DNA from: Acinetobacter portensis
GTDB lineage: Bacteria > Pseudomonadota > Gammaproteobacteria > Pseudomonadales > Moraxellaceae
Assembly (NCBI RefSeq): GCF_009372215.1
Contig: NZ_LWRV01000031.1
Location: 1 to 36,015, forward strand
Direction: 5' to 3'
DNA: 36,015 bases
The notes beneath the pieces were generated by a model. It searched no databases. It saw only the letters and a list, made by a program, of their open reading frames with translations, and had not been told where the DNA came from. Position numbers and translations under genes: made by a program. Positions 27,191 through 36,015 of this stretch are shown here, one piece after another; the first letter of the stretch is position 1; each line of letters begins with the position of its first letter.

Positions 27191-29128
27191 TTAGTCTTCA
27201 AAAGAACTTTCAAGTTCTTCTAATTCCATCATTAATTCCAAAATAAGTTCTTCAGCAGTTTCAAGTTTTGCTTTTAACTCAGTTTGTTCATTCATGAGTT
27301 TAAGTAAGTCATTTTTACGACCTGCTTCATATAAGCCTGTATCACCAAGTAGAACTTCAATTTCAGCTAAACGAGGTTGCGTTTTTGCAATGATAGCTTC
27401 ATTCTTTTCGATATTTTTACGAATAGGGCGACCTAATTCACGACGACGTGCCGCTTCTTTACGTTGACCTTCTTTATCGAGTTTTGAAAGTGTAGGTTTA
27501 ACTTCTACTTGAGATTTAACAGGTGCCGCAGGCTTTTGACCATTTTTCATCATATCGATACGAGCTTGGCGTAACCAATCTGCGTAAGCAACTAAGTCAC
27601 CTTCAAACTCACGACTTTGACCGCCATGAACTAAAATAAGTTCATCACAAACACTTGCCACCAATTGACGTTCATGCGAAACCAAAACAACGGCACCTTC
27701 ATAGTCTTGAAGAGCCATTGTTAATGCATGACGCATATCTAAATCTAAATGGTTTGTTGGTTCATCTAGAATTAAGACATTTGGACGTTGCCATACAATT
27801 AAAGCCAATGCTAAACGTGCGCGCTCACCACCAGAGAAACTTTCACTTGGCGTATCCATACGTTCGCCACTAAAGCCAAAGCTACCTAAGAATGAACGTA
27901 AAGATGCTTCACTAATTTTACGATCTGCGATACGTGCAAGCTGTAACATTGGGCTCGCATTGCCATCTAAAGCATCCATTTGATGCTGAGCAAAATAACC
28001 AATATTTAAAAGTTCTGAATCTTTGCGCTCACCTTGAATGAGTTTTAAATCGCCCACTAAAGATTTAATTAAAGTAGATTTACCCGCACCATTCATCCCT
28101 AATAAGCCAATACGACTTGTTGGTGTGATTTGTAAATTAACATTGGTTACAATTAGTTTGTCGCCATAACCAATATCGGCATGTTCTAACTGTAACAGTG
28201 GTGAACTCATTTTTGTTGGTTCACGGAATGAGAAAGTAAATGGTGTATCGACATGAGCTGCAGACAACTCTTGCATACGTTCAAGTTGTTTAATACGACT
28301 TTGCGCTTGCTTTGCTTTGGTTGCTTGAGCTTTAAAGCGGTCGATATATTTTTGTAAATGCGCACGTGTTTCAAGCTGCTTTTCATAAGCTTGTTGTTGT
28401 TGTGCTAAACGTTCACTACGGGTACGTTCAAATGTTGAATAGTTCCCTGTGTAAAGAATAAGTTCTTGATTTTCAATATGTAAAATATGATCGGTAATCG
28501 CATCTAAGAAATCGCGGTCATGTGAAATTAGAATTAACGTACCTTCATACGCTTTCAGCCAATCTTCAAGCCATAAAATTGCGTCTAAATCTAAATGGTT
28601 TGTTGGTTCATCGAGTAATAATAAGTCTGAACGGCTCATAAGAGTACGAGCAAGGTTCAAACGCATACGCCAACCACCAGAAAAGCTTGAAACATCAAGT
28701 TGAGATTGATGTTCAAAAAAACCTAAACCTGCCATTAATTGAGATGCTTTTGATGGTGCAGAATAACCATTAATTTCATCAAAACGACCATATAAATCTG
28801 CAAGCTCATTATCATTTAAGCTTTCAGGATGATCTAATTTTTCTTGAATACTCCAATATTCTTCATCGCCAGATAATACAAAATCAATTGCTTTCATATC
28901 TAAGGCTTTAATTTCTTGCGCCATATGAGCAACGGTCCAAACCGCTGGACGTGTTAAAGAGCCACCGTCAGATTCCATGCCACCCAGTAGTGCAGAAAAC
29001 AATGTCGACTTACCGGCACCATTTACACCTGTTAAGCCAATTTTCCAACCGGGATGTAGTTGCATAGATGCTTTTTGAAATAAAACACGTCCACTACGAC
29101 GTATAGAAAGTTGGTCTAACTGAATCAT
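27191..29128 (-). CDS. yheS: ABC-F family ATPase, YheS type
   Basis: A 645-residue soluble protein with two ABC ATPase domains and no membrane part. Domain 1 has Walker A GVNGAGKST, signature SFSGGWRMRLNLA and Walker B LLLLDEPTNHLD. Domain 2 has GMNGAGKST, SFSGGERARLALA and VLILDEPTNHLD. Between them lies a charged linker helix pair (RLAQQQQAYEKQLETRAHLQKYIDRFKAQATKAKQAQSRIKQLERM), which in this family reaches the ribosomal P-site. The C-terminal 100 residues form a predicted coiled coil. Close similarity to E. coli YheS is clear throughout. It probably acts on stalled ribosomes. Its start lacks a clear ribosome binding site. Confidence 0.92.
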   Translation of the reverse strand: MIQLDQLSIRRSGRVLFQKASMQLHPGWKIGLTGVNGAGKSTLFSALLGGMESDGGSLTRPAVWTVAHMAQEIKALDMKAIDFVLSGDEEYWSIQEKLDHPESLNDNELADLYGRFDEINGYSAPSKASQLMAGLGFFEHQSQLDVSSFSGGWRMRLNLARTLMSRSDLLLLDEPTNHLDLDAILWLEDWLKAYEGTLILISHDRDFLDAITDHILHIENQELILYTGNYSTFERTRSERLAQQQQAYEKQLETRAHLQKYIDRFKAQATKAKQAQSRIKQLERMQELSAAHVDTPFTFSFREPTKMSSPLLQLEHADIGYGDKLIVTNVNLQITPTSRIGLLGMNGAGKSTLIKSLVGDLKLIQGERKDSELLNIGYFAQHQMDALDGNASPMLQLARIADRKISEASLRSFLGSFGFSGERMDTPSESFSGGERARLALALIVWQRPNVLILDEPTNHLDLDMRHALTMALQDYEGAVVLVSHERQLVASVCDELILVHGGQSREFEGDLVAYADWLRQARIDMMKNGQKPAAPVKSQVEVKPTLSKLDKEGQRKEAARRRELGRPIRKNIEKNEAIIAKTQPRLAEIEVLLGDTGLYEAGRKNDLLKLMNEQTELKAKLETAEELILELMMELEELESSFED

Positions 29129-29438
29129 GGATTAGATTGAACATAAGCGAAAAGATGGCTTATTCTAAAGGAAGCGGGGCATAAAACAAAAAGAACAATG
29201 AATAATTTTATAAATTTTATTAATTCATGTACTTATGGATGATCTAAAATATAAATAAGGAGAGATCTAATATTTGAATGTGCGCGAAATCATGATGTAA
29301 AAACTTAAAATAAAAAATTCTGAGAAAAATACTCTGAATTAACATTGAATCGCAGATAACTGACCATATATTGTGTATGTTATACTTAACTTGTAGTCTT
29401 TTATTTAAAGACGTTTGAATTGTATTGAGGAATCCCAC
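29129..29438. promoter_or_regulatory. Divergent region between yheS and erpA with candidate erpA promoter
   Basis: An AT-rich 310-bp gap. The best promoter element is an extended -10, TGTTATACT (29378-29386). Downstream, a small perfect hairpin GTCTTT-TATTT-AAAGAC (29396-29412) lies in the erpA leader. I see no clear IscR site and nothing convincing for yheS. Confidence 0.4.
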
Positions 29439-29774
29439 ATGAATGCCCAAGCACTTGAGCTATCCGATAACGCTGCAAATAAAGTACGCCAATTGCGTGA
29501 CAGTGAAGGTAACCAAGACTTAATGCTACGTGTTTATGTAACGGGTGGAGGTTGTTCTGGTTTCTCTTATGGTTTTAATTTTGCAGAAAGCCAAAATGAA
29601 GATGATGCTGAATTTTTAAATGGCGATGTGAAAATGCTTGTAGACTCATTGAGCTATCAATATTTGGTTGGTTCAGTTGTCGATTATATTGAAGGTTTAG
29701 AAGGTTCACGTTTTGTGGTACAAAACCCAAATGCAACAACAACATGTGGTTGTGGTTCTTCTTTCTCGATTTAA
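29439..29774 (+). CDS. erpA: Iron-sulfur cluster insertion protein ErpA
   Basis: A 111-residue A-type carrier that delivers iron-sulfur clusters to apo-enzymes. The three cluster cysteines are Cys39 ([13 protein letters not shown]), Cys103 and Cys105 ([11 protein letters not shown]), with the family spacing. The ATG at 29439 has GAGG 7-8 bases upstream; the frame is open to a TTG at 29415, which is not needed. It is monocistronic, with a terminator after it. Confidence 0.94.
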   Translation: MNAQALELSDNAANKVRQLRDSEGNQDLMLRVYVTGGGCSGFSYGFNFAESQNEDDAEFLNGDVKMLVDSLSYQYLVGSVVDYIEGLEGSRFVVQNPNATTTCGCGSSFSI

Positions 29775-29798
29775 TACAAAAACGAATATATAAAATGC

Positions 29799-29828
29799 AA
29801 AAAGCCCTCAATTTTGAGGGCTTTTTTT
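29799..29828 (+). terminator. Intrinsic terminator after erpA
   Basis: AAAGCCCTCAA and TTGAGGGCTTT pair around a very short loop, followed by seven Ts. Confidence 0.9.
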
Positions 29829-29844
29829 GAAGTTAAAAAATAGA

Positions 29845-30759
29845 TTAACTCATTTTTAAATAATTGATTTGTTTTGGAATTTCCTGTTTTAGAAAATCTA
29901 AGCATAATCTTAAAGCCAATGTTCTATATTGACGACTTGGCGTAACAATAAAAACATCTTCTTGAGATAGATGCCAGTCGGGTAAAACGTGTATTAATTG
30001 CTTTTGTGCTAATAAAGTAGCAACTTGAATTTCAGCGACCGCAGCAATGCCTAAATCGGCTTGAACTGCAGCCAATGCATGTTCAGATGGCGTTACAGTT
30101 AAACGACTATGTGTTTGAATGATTTTAACTTGTTGTTCTTGAAGTAATTTTATTTTAGTCACAGTTCGATTATGTGAAATTAATCGATGCGTTTGTAATT
30201 CTTCAGGTTCGTTAGGAATACCATAAATTTCTGCATAATGAGGGCTCGTGCATAAAATGCGTCGAACAGATCCCACATGTTGCGCATATAAATTAGAGTC
30301 CGTTAAATGACCAATACGAATGGCAAAATCGAAACCTTCAGCAATTAAATCGACCTTTTTATCATTTAAGTCGATATCAATTTCAATTTGTGGATACTCG
30401 CGAAGAAATTTAGCAATAAGTGGTAAAACAACTAATTTCCCAAATGTTCCCGATGCTGCGATTCGAATACCACCTTTGGGTTGCATCTCCAAATTTGTTA
30501 AATCGTGAGTAACTGTTTCTATTTGCTGAAAGATAGGGGAAATTTCTTTTAAAAAGAGCTTTCCTGCATCGGTTAGTGAAGATGCATTGGTATTTCGGTT
30601 GAGGAGTTTAATTTCCAAAATACTTTCAAGGCGCGATAACCGATTCGATAAAGTCGATTTAGCAATATCATATCGTCTTGCAGCAGCAGATAGGCTTCCT
30701 GCTTCTGCAATTAAAACAAACCAATATAGATCATCTATGGAGTAGGGTAAGCTGTTCAT
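29845..30759 (-). CDS. LysR-family transcriptional regulator
   Basis: A 304-residue LysR regulator. The N-terminal winged helix is DLYWFVLIAEAGSLSAAARRYDIAKSTLSNRLSRLESILEIKLLNRNTNASSLTDAGKLFL. The C-terminal co-inducer domain has GGIRIAASGTFGKLVVLPLIAKFLREYPQIEIDIDLNDKKVDLIAEGFDFAIRIG, a pattern seen in the CrgA/DsdC-like group. The ATG at 30759 is used; an in-frame TTG at 30771 is possible. It is divergent from the DsbA-like gene, so it probably controls that gene and itself from the shared gap. Confidence 0.87.
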   Translation of the reverse strand: MNSLPYSIDDLYWFVLIAEAGSLSAAARRYDIAKSTLSNRLSRLESILEIKLLNRNTNASSLTDAGKLFLKEISPIFQQIETVTHDLTNLEMQPKGGIRIAASGTFGKLVVLPLIAKFLREYPQIEIDIDLNDKKVDLIAEGFDFAIRIGHLTDSNLYAQHVGSVRRILCTSPHYAEIYGIPNEPEELQTHRLISHNRTVTKIKLLQEQQVKIIQTHSRLTVTPSEHALAAVQADLGIAAVAEIQVATLLAQKQLIHVLPDWHLSQEDVFIVTPSRQYRTLALRLCLDFLKQEIPKQINYLKMS

Positions 30760-30828
30760 ATTTTCGAACAAGACCTTTCATTTTTATTGTCTATGCACAT
30801 CATTATAGAACAGCTAACTTATGTCAAA

Positions 30829-30843
30829 CGGTCATTTGTACCG
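30829..30843. promoter_or_regulatory. Inverted repeat in the LysR/DsbA-like gap, candidate operator
   Basis: CGGT (30829-30832) and ACCG (30840-30843) are separated by 7 bases. It is the only clear dyad in the 117-bp divergent gap and lies 33 bp upstream of the DsbA-like start, a usual place for a LysR activation site. Confidence 0.35.
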
Positions 30844-30876
30844 ATCAAAAGATAGAATGATATAAGGAGAGTCACC

Positions 30877-31629
30877 ATGACTTTAAGCTGTGATGTTGAA
30901 ACTGGTACTTGTAGCGTAAGCGATTTAGCACCTAAAAAATCAATGCAAGAAAGAGAATATAAACACGATATGTCTTTAATTTATATTGGAGATCCAATGT
31001 GTTCATGGTGCTGGGGTTCATCAAGTATTGTAAAAGATGCTCGTGAATTGGCATTAGATAAAGGAATTCAATTTTCTGTCATTGTTGGTGGTTTACGTCC
31101 AGGTGGGGGCGATGAATGGAATGATTCAATAAAACGCTTTTTACGTAAAGAATGGAACAATATTCAACAAGCAACCAAACAGCCATTCAGTTTTAAAATT
31201 TTAGATCGTGAAGAATTTAATTACGATACAGAACCTTCTTGTCGTGCTGTGTATGTTGCTTGTGATTTATGGTTAGGTGAAGATGATAATGATCGGAAAT
31301 TATTAGAATTTTTCTCTGCAATTCAGTATAAATTTTATGTGGGTGGAGAGGATCCAACTTCATTAAATTTTTATCAATCTATTTGTGAAGAACATGATGT
31401 CGATTTTGCTCAATTTTCACAAAAATTTGAATCTGAAGAAATGAAAGATAAAACGTATGAAGAGTTTCAACTAAACCGAAGCTGGAATATTAAGGGCTTT
31501 CCAAGTTTTGCATTACGAATTGGTAATCAGGTAACGCCAATTGGCAGTGGCTACATGCAAATAGAAACAATTAATAAAGCAATAGAAACTGCAATTACTC
31601 AAGTTGAGCAGAATAAATTAGGACAATAA
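30877..31629 (+). CDS. DsbA-family thioredoxin-fold oxidoreductase
   Basis: A 250-residue protein with the DsbA/FrnE-like fold. The active site is Cys42-Ser-Trp-Cys45 in YIGDPMCSWCWG, followed by the helical insert (GGLRPGGGDEWNDSIKRFLRKEW) and the cis-proline segment IKGFPSFALRIG. It has no signal peptide, so it acts in the cytoplasm, like FrnE. An N-terminal tail has a second cysteine pair (Cys5 and Cys12 in SCDVETGTCSV). AAGGAG lies 7 bases before the ATG. It is transcribed with the YdhR-like gene, 1 base away, and divergent from a LysR gene. Confidence 0.85.
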   Translation: MTLSCDVETGTCSVSDLAPKKSMQEREYKHDMSLIYIGDPMCSWCWGSSSIVKDARELALDKGIQFSVIVGGLRPGGGDEWNDSIKRFLRKEWNNIQQATKQPFSFKILDREEFNYDTEPSCRAVYVACDLWLGEDDNDRKLLEFFSAIQYKFYVGGEDPTSLNFYQSICEEHDVDFAQFSQKFESEEMKDKTYEEFQLNRSWNIKGFPSFALRIGNQVTPIGSGYMQIETINKAIETAITQVEQNKLGQ

Positions 31630-31630
31630 T

Positions 31631-31933
31631 ATGGCATATATTTTACAAGTTGATTTTCCATATCAGGGGCCTTGGGGCTCCGATATGGAACAATTTATGC
31701 AACCTTTGGCAGAATCTATTGCATTAGAAAAAGGTCTGATTTGGAAAATTTGGACGGAAAATCAAAGTTTAAATGAAGCAGGAGGGGTTTATTTGTTTAC
31801 GAATCCTGTGGATGCTCAACGTTATATTGAGCGACATGAAAAGCGGTTAAATGAAAATGGGATACATCAGATTCGATATAAAATATTTCATGTGAATCAA
31901 AACCTATCCCATTTAAACCGAGCACCTGTTTAA
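31631..31933 (+). CDS. YdhR-like putative monooxygenase (dimeric alpha-beta barrel)
   Basis: A 100-residue protein that matches the YdhR family. AYILQVDFPYQGPWGSDMEQFMQPLAESIALEKGLIWKIWTENQSLNEAGGVYLFTNPVDAQRYIERHEKRL is the conserved core, and the length is normal. The family is structurally a ferredoxin-like dimer related to small cofactor-free monooxygenases, but activity is not established. It is 1 base after the DsbA-like gene, within the same operon, with an AGGACA ribosome binding site inside the end of that gene. Confidence 0.83.
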   Translation: MAYILQVDFPYQGPWGSDMEQFMQPLAESIALEKGLIWKIWTENQSLNEAGGVYLFTNPVDAQRYIERHEKRLNENGIHQIRYKIFHVNQNLSHLNRAPV

Positions 31934-31966
31934 CAAGCAAAAGGATATTTTCATCATTAAAATGAA

Positions 31967-32683
31967 TTACCAACTTTTGATATATTCGCCGGGTTTATAT
32001 TGGCAGTTAATAAGATTTGCAATATTTAAACCCATTTGATAGTTAAAATTTTTATTGGCTATCGGTTGAAAAAAATCAATATAGTCTAGGCTAATTTTGC
32101 CAAGAACAAATCCTCCGATGAGTGGTTCGTTAATCGAATACATTTTGGGAATTAAAGCCATCATTGATGTTGCAGGAACAGCTATCAAGTGTTCTTCTAA
32201 GTCATCATCTTGTATTGTGTCTTGAGGGAAAAACCATAATGGTGTGCTAATAAATAGAAAAGCATCGTCTCTCATAGAAGATAATAGTGTTCGTAAGAGC
32301 CATTTAGCTGTTTCAATATCTAAATGTTCAATAACGTCTAATAAGCAAATAAGATCATATTTTTTAAATTGCTCAGATGGAATATTCTGTGCAAGTCCAT
32401 GCCAGACGTTGCGATAAATTCTTTTATTAAATAGGTCTGTATTATTACAATTTGGCTCAAAACCATCAATTCCATCAACAGACCAATGTTTTATTAAAGG
32501 ATTATCTTTGATTAATTGACCTAAATTTCCATCACCAAAGCCAATATCTAGAACTTGAATAGCCTGAGAGTTATCGTCAAAAATATGAGTAACAAGACCT
32601 TTGGGTGATAGAGAGTTACCTCTTGAAATTTGGTTGGTGATGATGCTTTGAATAATATTGTATTCACTTACAAATTTTTTCAT
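31967..32683 (-). CDS. Class I SAM-dependent methyltransferase
   Basis: A 238-residue protein with the SAM-binding motif I VLDIGFGDGNLG at 44-55 and an acidic motif II region (WSVDGIDGFEPNC). Motif IV is YDLICLLDVIEHLDIETA, followed by a strand with FLFISTPLWFFPQDTIQ, as in ubiquinone- and sugar-type methyltransferases. The substrate is unknown. The start codon has only a weak ribosome binding site. It is on the same strand as anmK, 97 bp downstream of it, and convergent with the YdhR-like gene. Confidence 0.8.
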   Translation of the reverse strand: MKKFVSEYNIIQSIITNQISRGNSLSPKGLVTHIFDDNSQAIQVLDIGFGDGNLGQLIKDNPLIKHWSVDGIDGFEPNCNNTDLFNKRIYRNVWHGLAQNIPSEQFKKYDLICLLDVIEHLDIETAKWLLRTLLSSMRDDAFLFISTPLWFFPQDTIQDDDLEEHLIAVPATSMMALIPKMYSINEPLIGGFVLGKISLDYIDFFQPIANKNFNYQMGLNIANLINCQYKPGEYIKSW

Positions 32684-32780
32684 TTTAATTAATATAAAGT
32701 TTTATTTTGTCGCAAATATACATGAGATATATAAAATAATCTATTTTACATATCTCAATTTTATTTTAAGACATTTAATA

Positions 32781-33908
32781 TTATAAGGACGTTATAGTTC
32801 CTAATACTCTGTAACCCTGAGCTCCTGTTACGCTTGGTAAATTACCGCTTAGTTGGTTCATAAAACGCATTGCTAACCAAGCAAAAGCAGTTGCCTCAAC
32901 CCAAGTTGGGTTTAAACCTAAATCGGCTGTACTTTGAACAGTCCATTCATGTTTACGCAAGCGCCAACGAAGTTGCTCAAGTAAATGTGAATTGTAGGCG
33001 CCACCACCACAGACATAAACTTCACCTGTTTCCATATCTGAACGGTAAATGGCCTTTTTAATTGCACGAGTGGTAAGTTTCATGAGTGTTGCTTGAATAT
33101 TTTCAGGCGTATCTTCTAATTCGTTATATTCTAAATCACTGCGCCAATCTAAAATTTGTTCATCTAACCATTCCAAATTAAAGTCTTCACGACCTGTACT
33201 TTTTGGCGGTTCTTTAGAGAAAAATTCATGTGCCTGTAAACGGTCTAATAAGCTACGAATAGCCGTGCCATAAGCTGCCCAATTGCCATTTTCATCGTAT
33301 GGTTGACCTGTATAACGATGGCACCATGCATCCATTAAAATATTTGCAGGCCCAGTATCGAACCCAAATACATCTTCAGGTTTGCCCGCAGGTAACATGC
33401 TGACATTGGCAATTCCACCCAAATTTAAAATTACGCGATGGATGCTGTCATGTTGGAAAATATCTTGGTGAAATGCAGGAACTAAAGGTGCGCCTTGACC
33501 GCCTGCTGCCATATCACGACGTCGAAAATCTGAAATGACAGGAATTTTTGTGATTTCTGTAATGATGTTCGGATCGCCAATTTGCAAGGTAAAACCATGT
33601 TCTGGTCTGTGGCGAATGGTTTGTCCATGCGAACCAATTGCTTTGATTTTTGTTCTATCTAAATTATTTTCTTGAATAAGTGTGTTAATTCCAGCACCAA
33701 TCATGTTTGCAAGTGCTACATCTGCTTTTCCCATACGGTCAATTTCGTTGTCATCGGGCAGCGTTAGTGCCATCAGTTCATCACGTAAATCTGGGTCAAA
33801 TGGCAAAGTTAGTGTGGCATGAAGCTGTAAAGGATCAAAAGAAGCAGCAACAATATCGACACCATCCATGCTTGTGCCAGTCATTACCCCAATATAGATC
33901 GCTGTCAT
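32781..33908 (-). CDS. anmK: Anhydro-N-acetylmuramic acid kinase
   Basis: A 375-residue sugar kinase that converts anhydroMurNAc released by cell-wall turnover into MurNAc-6-phosphate. The ATP and sugar motifs are GVMTGTSMDGVDIV near the start, GSHGQTIRHRP, and FDTGPANILMDAW. The C-terminal VYVCGGGAYNSHLL is typical. The ATG at 33908 begins the family sequence; the upstream frame to 33959 overlaps the tyrS promoter region and is not conserved-looking. It is divergent from tyrS, as in other Acinetobacter. Confidence 0.94.
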   Translation of the reverse strand: MTAIYIGVMTGTSMDGVDIVAASFDPLQLHATLTLPFDPDLRDELMALTLPDDNEIDRMGKADVALANMIGAGINTLIQENNLDRTKIKAIGSHGQTIRHRPEHGFTLQIGDPNIITEITKIPVISDFRRRDMAAGGQGAPLVPAFHQDIFQHDSIHRVILNLGGIANVSMLPAGKPEDVFGFDTGPANILMDAWCHRYTGQPYDENGNWAAYGTAIRSLLDRLQAHEFFSKEPPKSTGREDFNLEWLDEQILDWRSDLEYNELEDTPENIQATLMKLTTRAIKKAIYRSDMETGEVYVCGGGAYNSHLLEQLRWRLRKHEWTVQSTADLGLNPTWVEATAFAWLAMRFMNQLSGNLPSVTGAQGYRVLGTITSL

Positions 33909-33989
33909 GATGATTCTTAAGCCTGCAATGTGCTGAAAAAATGTTAGTATATCGCACAAATTGAATAACTGACGTATTTGGGTTTTGTG

Positions 33990-35204
33990 ATGTCAAATTT
34001 CCTGCCAGCTGAAGAACAACTTGCCCTCATCCAACGAGGCACTCATGAAATTATCTCTGAAGAGGATCTGTTAAAGAAACTTAAAGAGAACCGTCCTTTA
34101 AAAGTTAAGGCGGGTTTTGATCCTACAGCTCCAGACCTTCACTTAGGTCATACTGTACTTATTAATAAGTTAAAAGTATTTCAAGATTTGGGTCATGAAG
34201 TATTGTTCTTAATTGGTGACTATACTGCGATGATTGGCGACCCGACTGGGAAAAGCGCTACGCGTCCGCCATTGTCACGTGAACAAGTTTTAGAAAATGC
34301 CAAAACTTATCAAGAACAAGTTTTTAAAATTCTTGATCCAAATAAAACAAAAGTTGTTTTTAACTCTGAATGGTTTGCAGAAAAATCTGCAGCAGATTTA
34401 ATTCAACTAGCATCACAACAAACTGTTGCGCGTATGTTAGAACGTGATGACTTTACAAAGCGTTATAACAATCATCAGCCAATCGCGATTCACGAGTTCT
34501 TGTATCCACTTGTACAAGGTTATGACTCTGTTGCATTAGAAGCCGATGTTGAGCTTGGTGGTACAGACCAAACCTTTAACTTACTCATGGGGCGTACGTT
34601 ACAAGGTCGTTATGATCAAGAAGCGCAAGTATGTATTACTGTGCCAATTCTTGAAGGTTTAGATGGCGTAAATAAAATGTCTAAATCTTTAGGTAACTAT
34701 ATTGGTGTATTTGATGCGCCAGGTGCGATGTACCAAAAAGTACTTTCAATGCCAGATGCTTTAATTGAACGTTATTTTGATCTTTTAAGTTTCAAAACAA
34801 TTGAAGAAATTCAACAGTTATTAAAAGAAGTCGCTGAAGGTCGTAATCCACAAGAAGTGAAGAAGATACTTGCTCTTGAATTAGTAGAGCGTTTCCACGG
34901 TGCGGAAGCTGCTGCAAATGCACATAAAGGTGCAGGTAACTTAATTACAGAGGGTGAATTACCAGAAGGTACGCCAGAAGTGACTATTTCACGTGGTGAA
35001 TTTGGTGGTGAGATGTTCATCACGTCAATTTTACGTGAAGCAGGTTTAACGAAAAATGCAGCACAAGCAAAAGATGCTTTAGGTCGTGGCGCTGTAAAAG
35101 TCGATTGGCAAACCGTTGATACAACATTCTCTGTAAAAGAAAATGTAACTTTAATTATCCAAGCAAGTAAAAAAGCGATCGCTAAAGTGACATTCACAGA
35201 CTAA
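33990..35204 (+). CDS. tyrS: Tyrosyl-tRNA synthetase
   Basis: A 404-residue class I synthetase that charges tRNA-Tyr. The HIGH-like motif is PDLHLGHTV. The tyrosine-binding region contains [26 protein letters not shown], and KMSKS is seen in [12 protein letters not shown]-terminal S4-like RNA-binding domain runs from about 340. The ATG at 33990 is preferred over an in-frame TTG at 33978. It is the TyrS type common in Pseudomonas and Acinetobacter. Confidence 0.95.
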   Translation: MSNFLPAEEQLALIQRGTHEIISEEDLLKKLKENRPLKVKAGFDPTAPDLHLGHTVLINKLKVFQDLGHEVLFLIGDYTAMIGDPTGKSATRPPLSREQVLENAKTYQEQVFKILDPNKTKVVFNSEWFAEKSAADLIQLASQQTVARMLERDDFTKRYNNHQPIAIHEFLYPLVQGYDSVALEADVELGGTDQTFNLLMGRTLQGRYDQEAQVCITVPILEGLDGVNKMSKSLGNYIGVFDAPGAMYQKVLSMPDALIERYFDLLSFKTIEEIQQLLKEVAEGRNPQEVKKILALELVERFHGAEAAANAHKGAGNLITEGELPEGTPEVTISRGEFGGEMFITSILREAGLTKNAAQAKDALGRGAVKVDWQTVDTTFSVKENVTLIIQASKKAIAKVTFTD

Positions 35205-35238
35205 ATATTTTTGTGTTGCTATTTAAGCTATTGAATAT

Positions 35239-35270
35239 AAAGCAGACTAAGTGTCTGCTTTATTTTTATT
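35239..35270 (+). terminator. Intrinsic terminator after tyrS
   Basis: AAGCAGAC (35240-35247) pairs with GTCTGCTT (35253-35260), followed by a T-rich tract. Confidence 0.8.
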
Positions 35271-35368
35271 TATATCTATATATTGAATAAGTAACTTCAA
35301 AAAAACCTTATAAAAAAGACACTTAAATTTACCTAAAGGTGTTGATTTTAATGAAAGGGATGTTTAAG

Positions 35369-35546
35369 CTCTAGAAGTCTAGAAATTCGTATATATGAAA
35401 CATCTAGAGGGTAAATATAAAAAGCTTTATTAAGTTTTCTCTTCCCTAAAAGAGATAACTTTAGTCGATAACTACAACAACAGAATGAATCCTAAACCGA
35501 TTCAACTATAGGGAGAGATTTTGGGAGAGATCTCTTTCTTTTTTTT
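35369..35546 (+). ncRNA. Candidate structured RNA between tyrS and the rrn promoter
   Basis: CTCTAGA (35369-35375) can pair with TCTAGAG (35403-35409), and TGAATC (35486-35491) with GATTCA (35499-35504). AGAGAT (35514-35519) pairs with ATCTCT (35530-35535) and is followed by an 11-base T-rich tract, so it is a terminator. No reading frame fits. It may be a small RNA or the remnant of a leader. No clear promoter is seen. Confidence 0.4.
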
Positions 35547-35960
35547 ATCCAAAATTTAAGATTCTACTTATATATCTAATGTTCTCTGCATAAAAGCCAT
35601 CTTAATTCTAGCTATTACGCCTCATTCTGCATGACAAAAATGCAATTTGGCTACAATGTCATCAATAATGACCTCCATATAGAAATAAACTTATAAAAAC
35701 ATGCAAATAAGCATTCTCACTATAAAGAAAGATCGATGTTTTGAGCTTGATCTTTAGGAAAGATGTAGAAAATGATGAGAAATTTCAAAATTAAGGTGGA
35801 TATACAGGAAAAGAATGTAGGGAATTAAGTAGAAGATGAAAATAAATTTCACAATAAAATCGGTTTTTGACCCTGAAACGTATAAAAAATAGCTGGAAAA
35901 ACAAAAAAATGCTACTTTTTGCCGAAAAATAATACATACGTGAAAAATATTGCTAAATAG
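35547..35960. other. Noncoding AT-rich DNA upstream of the rrn promoter
   Basis: It holds one hairpin, AAAGATC (35728-35734) with GATCTTT (35749-35755), and A/T tracts from about 35880 to 35955 that could serve as an UP element. I see no supported gene. Confidence 0.5.
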
Positions 35961-35963
35961 GGG

Positions 35964-35991
35964 TTGCAATGATTCTGAAATCATCTAGAAT
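35964..35991 (+). promoter_or_regulatory. Probable ribosomal RNA operon promoter
   Basis: TTGCAA (35964-35969) and TAGAAT (35986-35991) are 16 bp apart, followed by GCACCC and a start near 35998. The 16-bp spacer and C-rich discriminator are typical of stringently controlled rRNA promoters, with A/T tracts upstream. In Acinetobacter tyrS is followed by an rRNA operon. The 16S gene itself is beyond the window. Confidence 0.7.
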
Positions 35992-36015
35992 GCACCCATA
36001 CCGACGAGATAGACG

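Noticed and set aside
29244..29450. 68-residue open frame on the minus strand upstream of erpA
   Set aside because: It overlaps the erpA start and promoter region and shows no family-like features.
35754..35984. 76-residue open frame on the minus strand next to the rrn promoter
   Set aside because: It overlaps the promoter and its A/T tracts; the composition is that of translated AT-rich DNA.

Overview
The window is a chromosomal segment around the replication origin of a low-GC gammaproteobacterium, almost certainly an Acinetobacter. The evidence is the order mnmE-yidC-yidD-rnpA-rpmH / oriC / dnaA-dnaN-recF-gyrB, the protein lengths (GyrB 822 aa, DnaN 382 aa, RecF 360 aa), the AT-rich codon use, and tyrS followed by what looks like an rRNA operon promoter at the right edge.

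Layout. Positions 57-9197 hold ordinary chromosomal genes: a zinc alcohol dehydrogenase, two tandem small GNAT-like proteins, a SotB-type MFS efflux protein, a TerC/Alx-type metal exporter behind a yybP-ykoY (Mn2+) riboswitch with its own terminator, a nucleotidyltransferase-fold protein, guanine deaminase and a hypoxanthine-type phosphoribosyltransferase (purine salvage), a GlsB/YeaQ membrane protein, DsbC and a small lipoprotein. A parS-like site lies at 8600. Positions 15578-19693 (minus strand) hold mnmE, yidC, yidD, rnpA and rpmH. Positions 19694-20343 are oriC, with DnaA boxes and AT-rich DNA. Positions 20344-26594 are dnaA, dnaN, recF (carrying a second parS-like palindrome) and gyrB. 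From 26757 to 35204 come an NTF2-like protein, an ABC-F ATPase (YheS type), erpA, a LysR regulator divergent from a DsbA-like/YdhR-like pair, a methyltransferase, anmK and tyrS. The last 0.8 kb is noncoding and ends in an rrn-type promoter.

The accessory part is a compact 6.4-kb integrated element (9203-15595) inserted at the 3' end of mnmE. It is bounded by an exact 20-bp direct repeat that contains the last codons of mnmE (FCIGK-stop), the same target type used by SGI1-family islands. It encodes a P4-type tyrosine integrase, an AlpA-type regulator, a small HTH protein, a previously unlisted 31-aa membrane peptide, an 812-aa DUF927-type helicase with a degenerate primase-like N-terminus, and a lipoprotein with an OB-fold-like domain. 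No structural phage or conjugation gene is present, so it looks like a satellite or hitchhiker that can excise and perhaps replicate but needs a helper to move.

The most striking structure is directly downstream of the helicase gene. Twelve GGTAAC-type iterons sit in a 202-bp array whose order and orientation are mirror-symmetric to within one base about an AT-rich centre, which makes it a strong candidate replication origin for the element. The element also carries a candidate small RNA made of two hairpins with the same CGTCAA loop, and GTGACTAA arm-like repeats near both ends.
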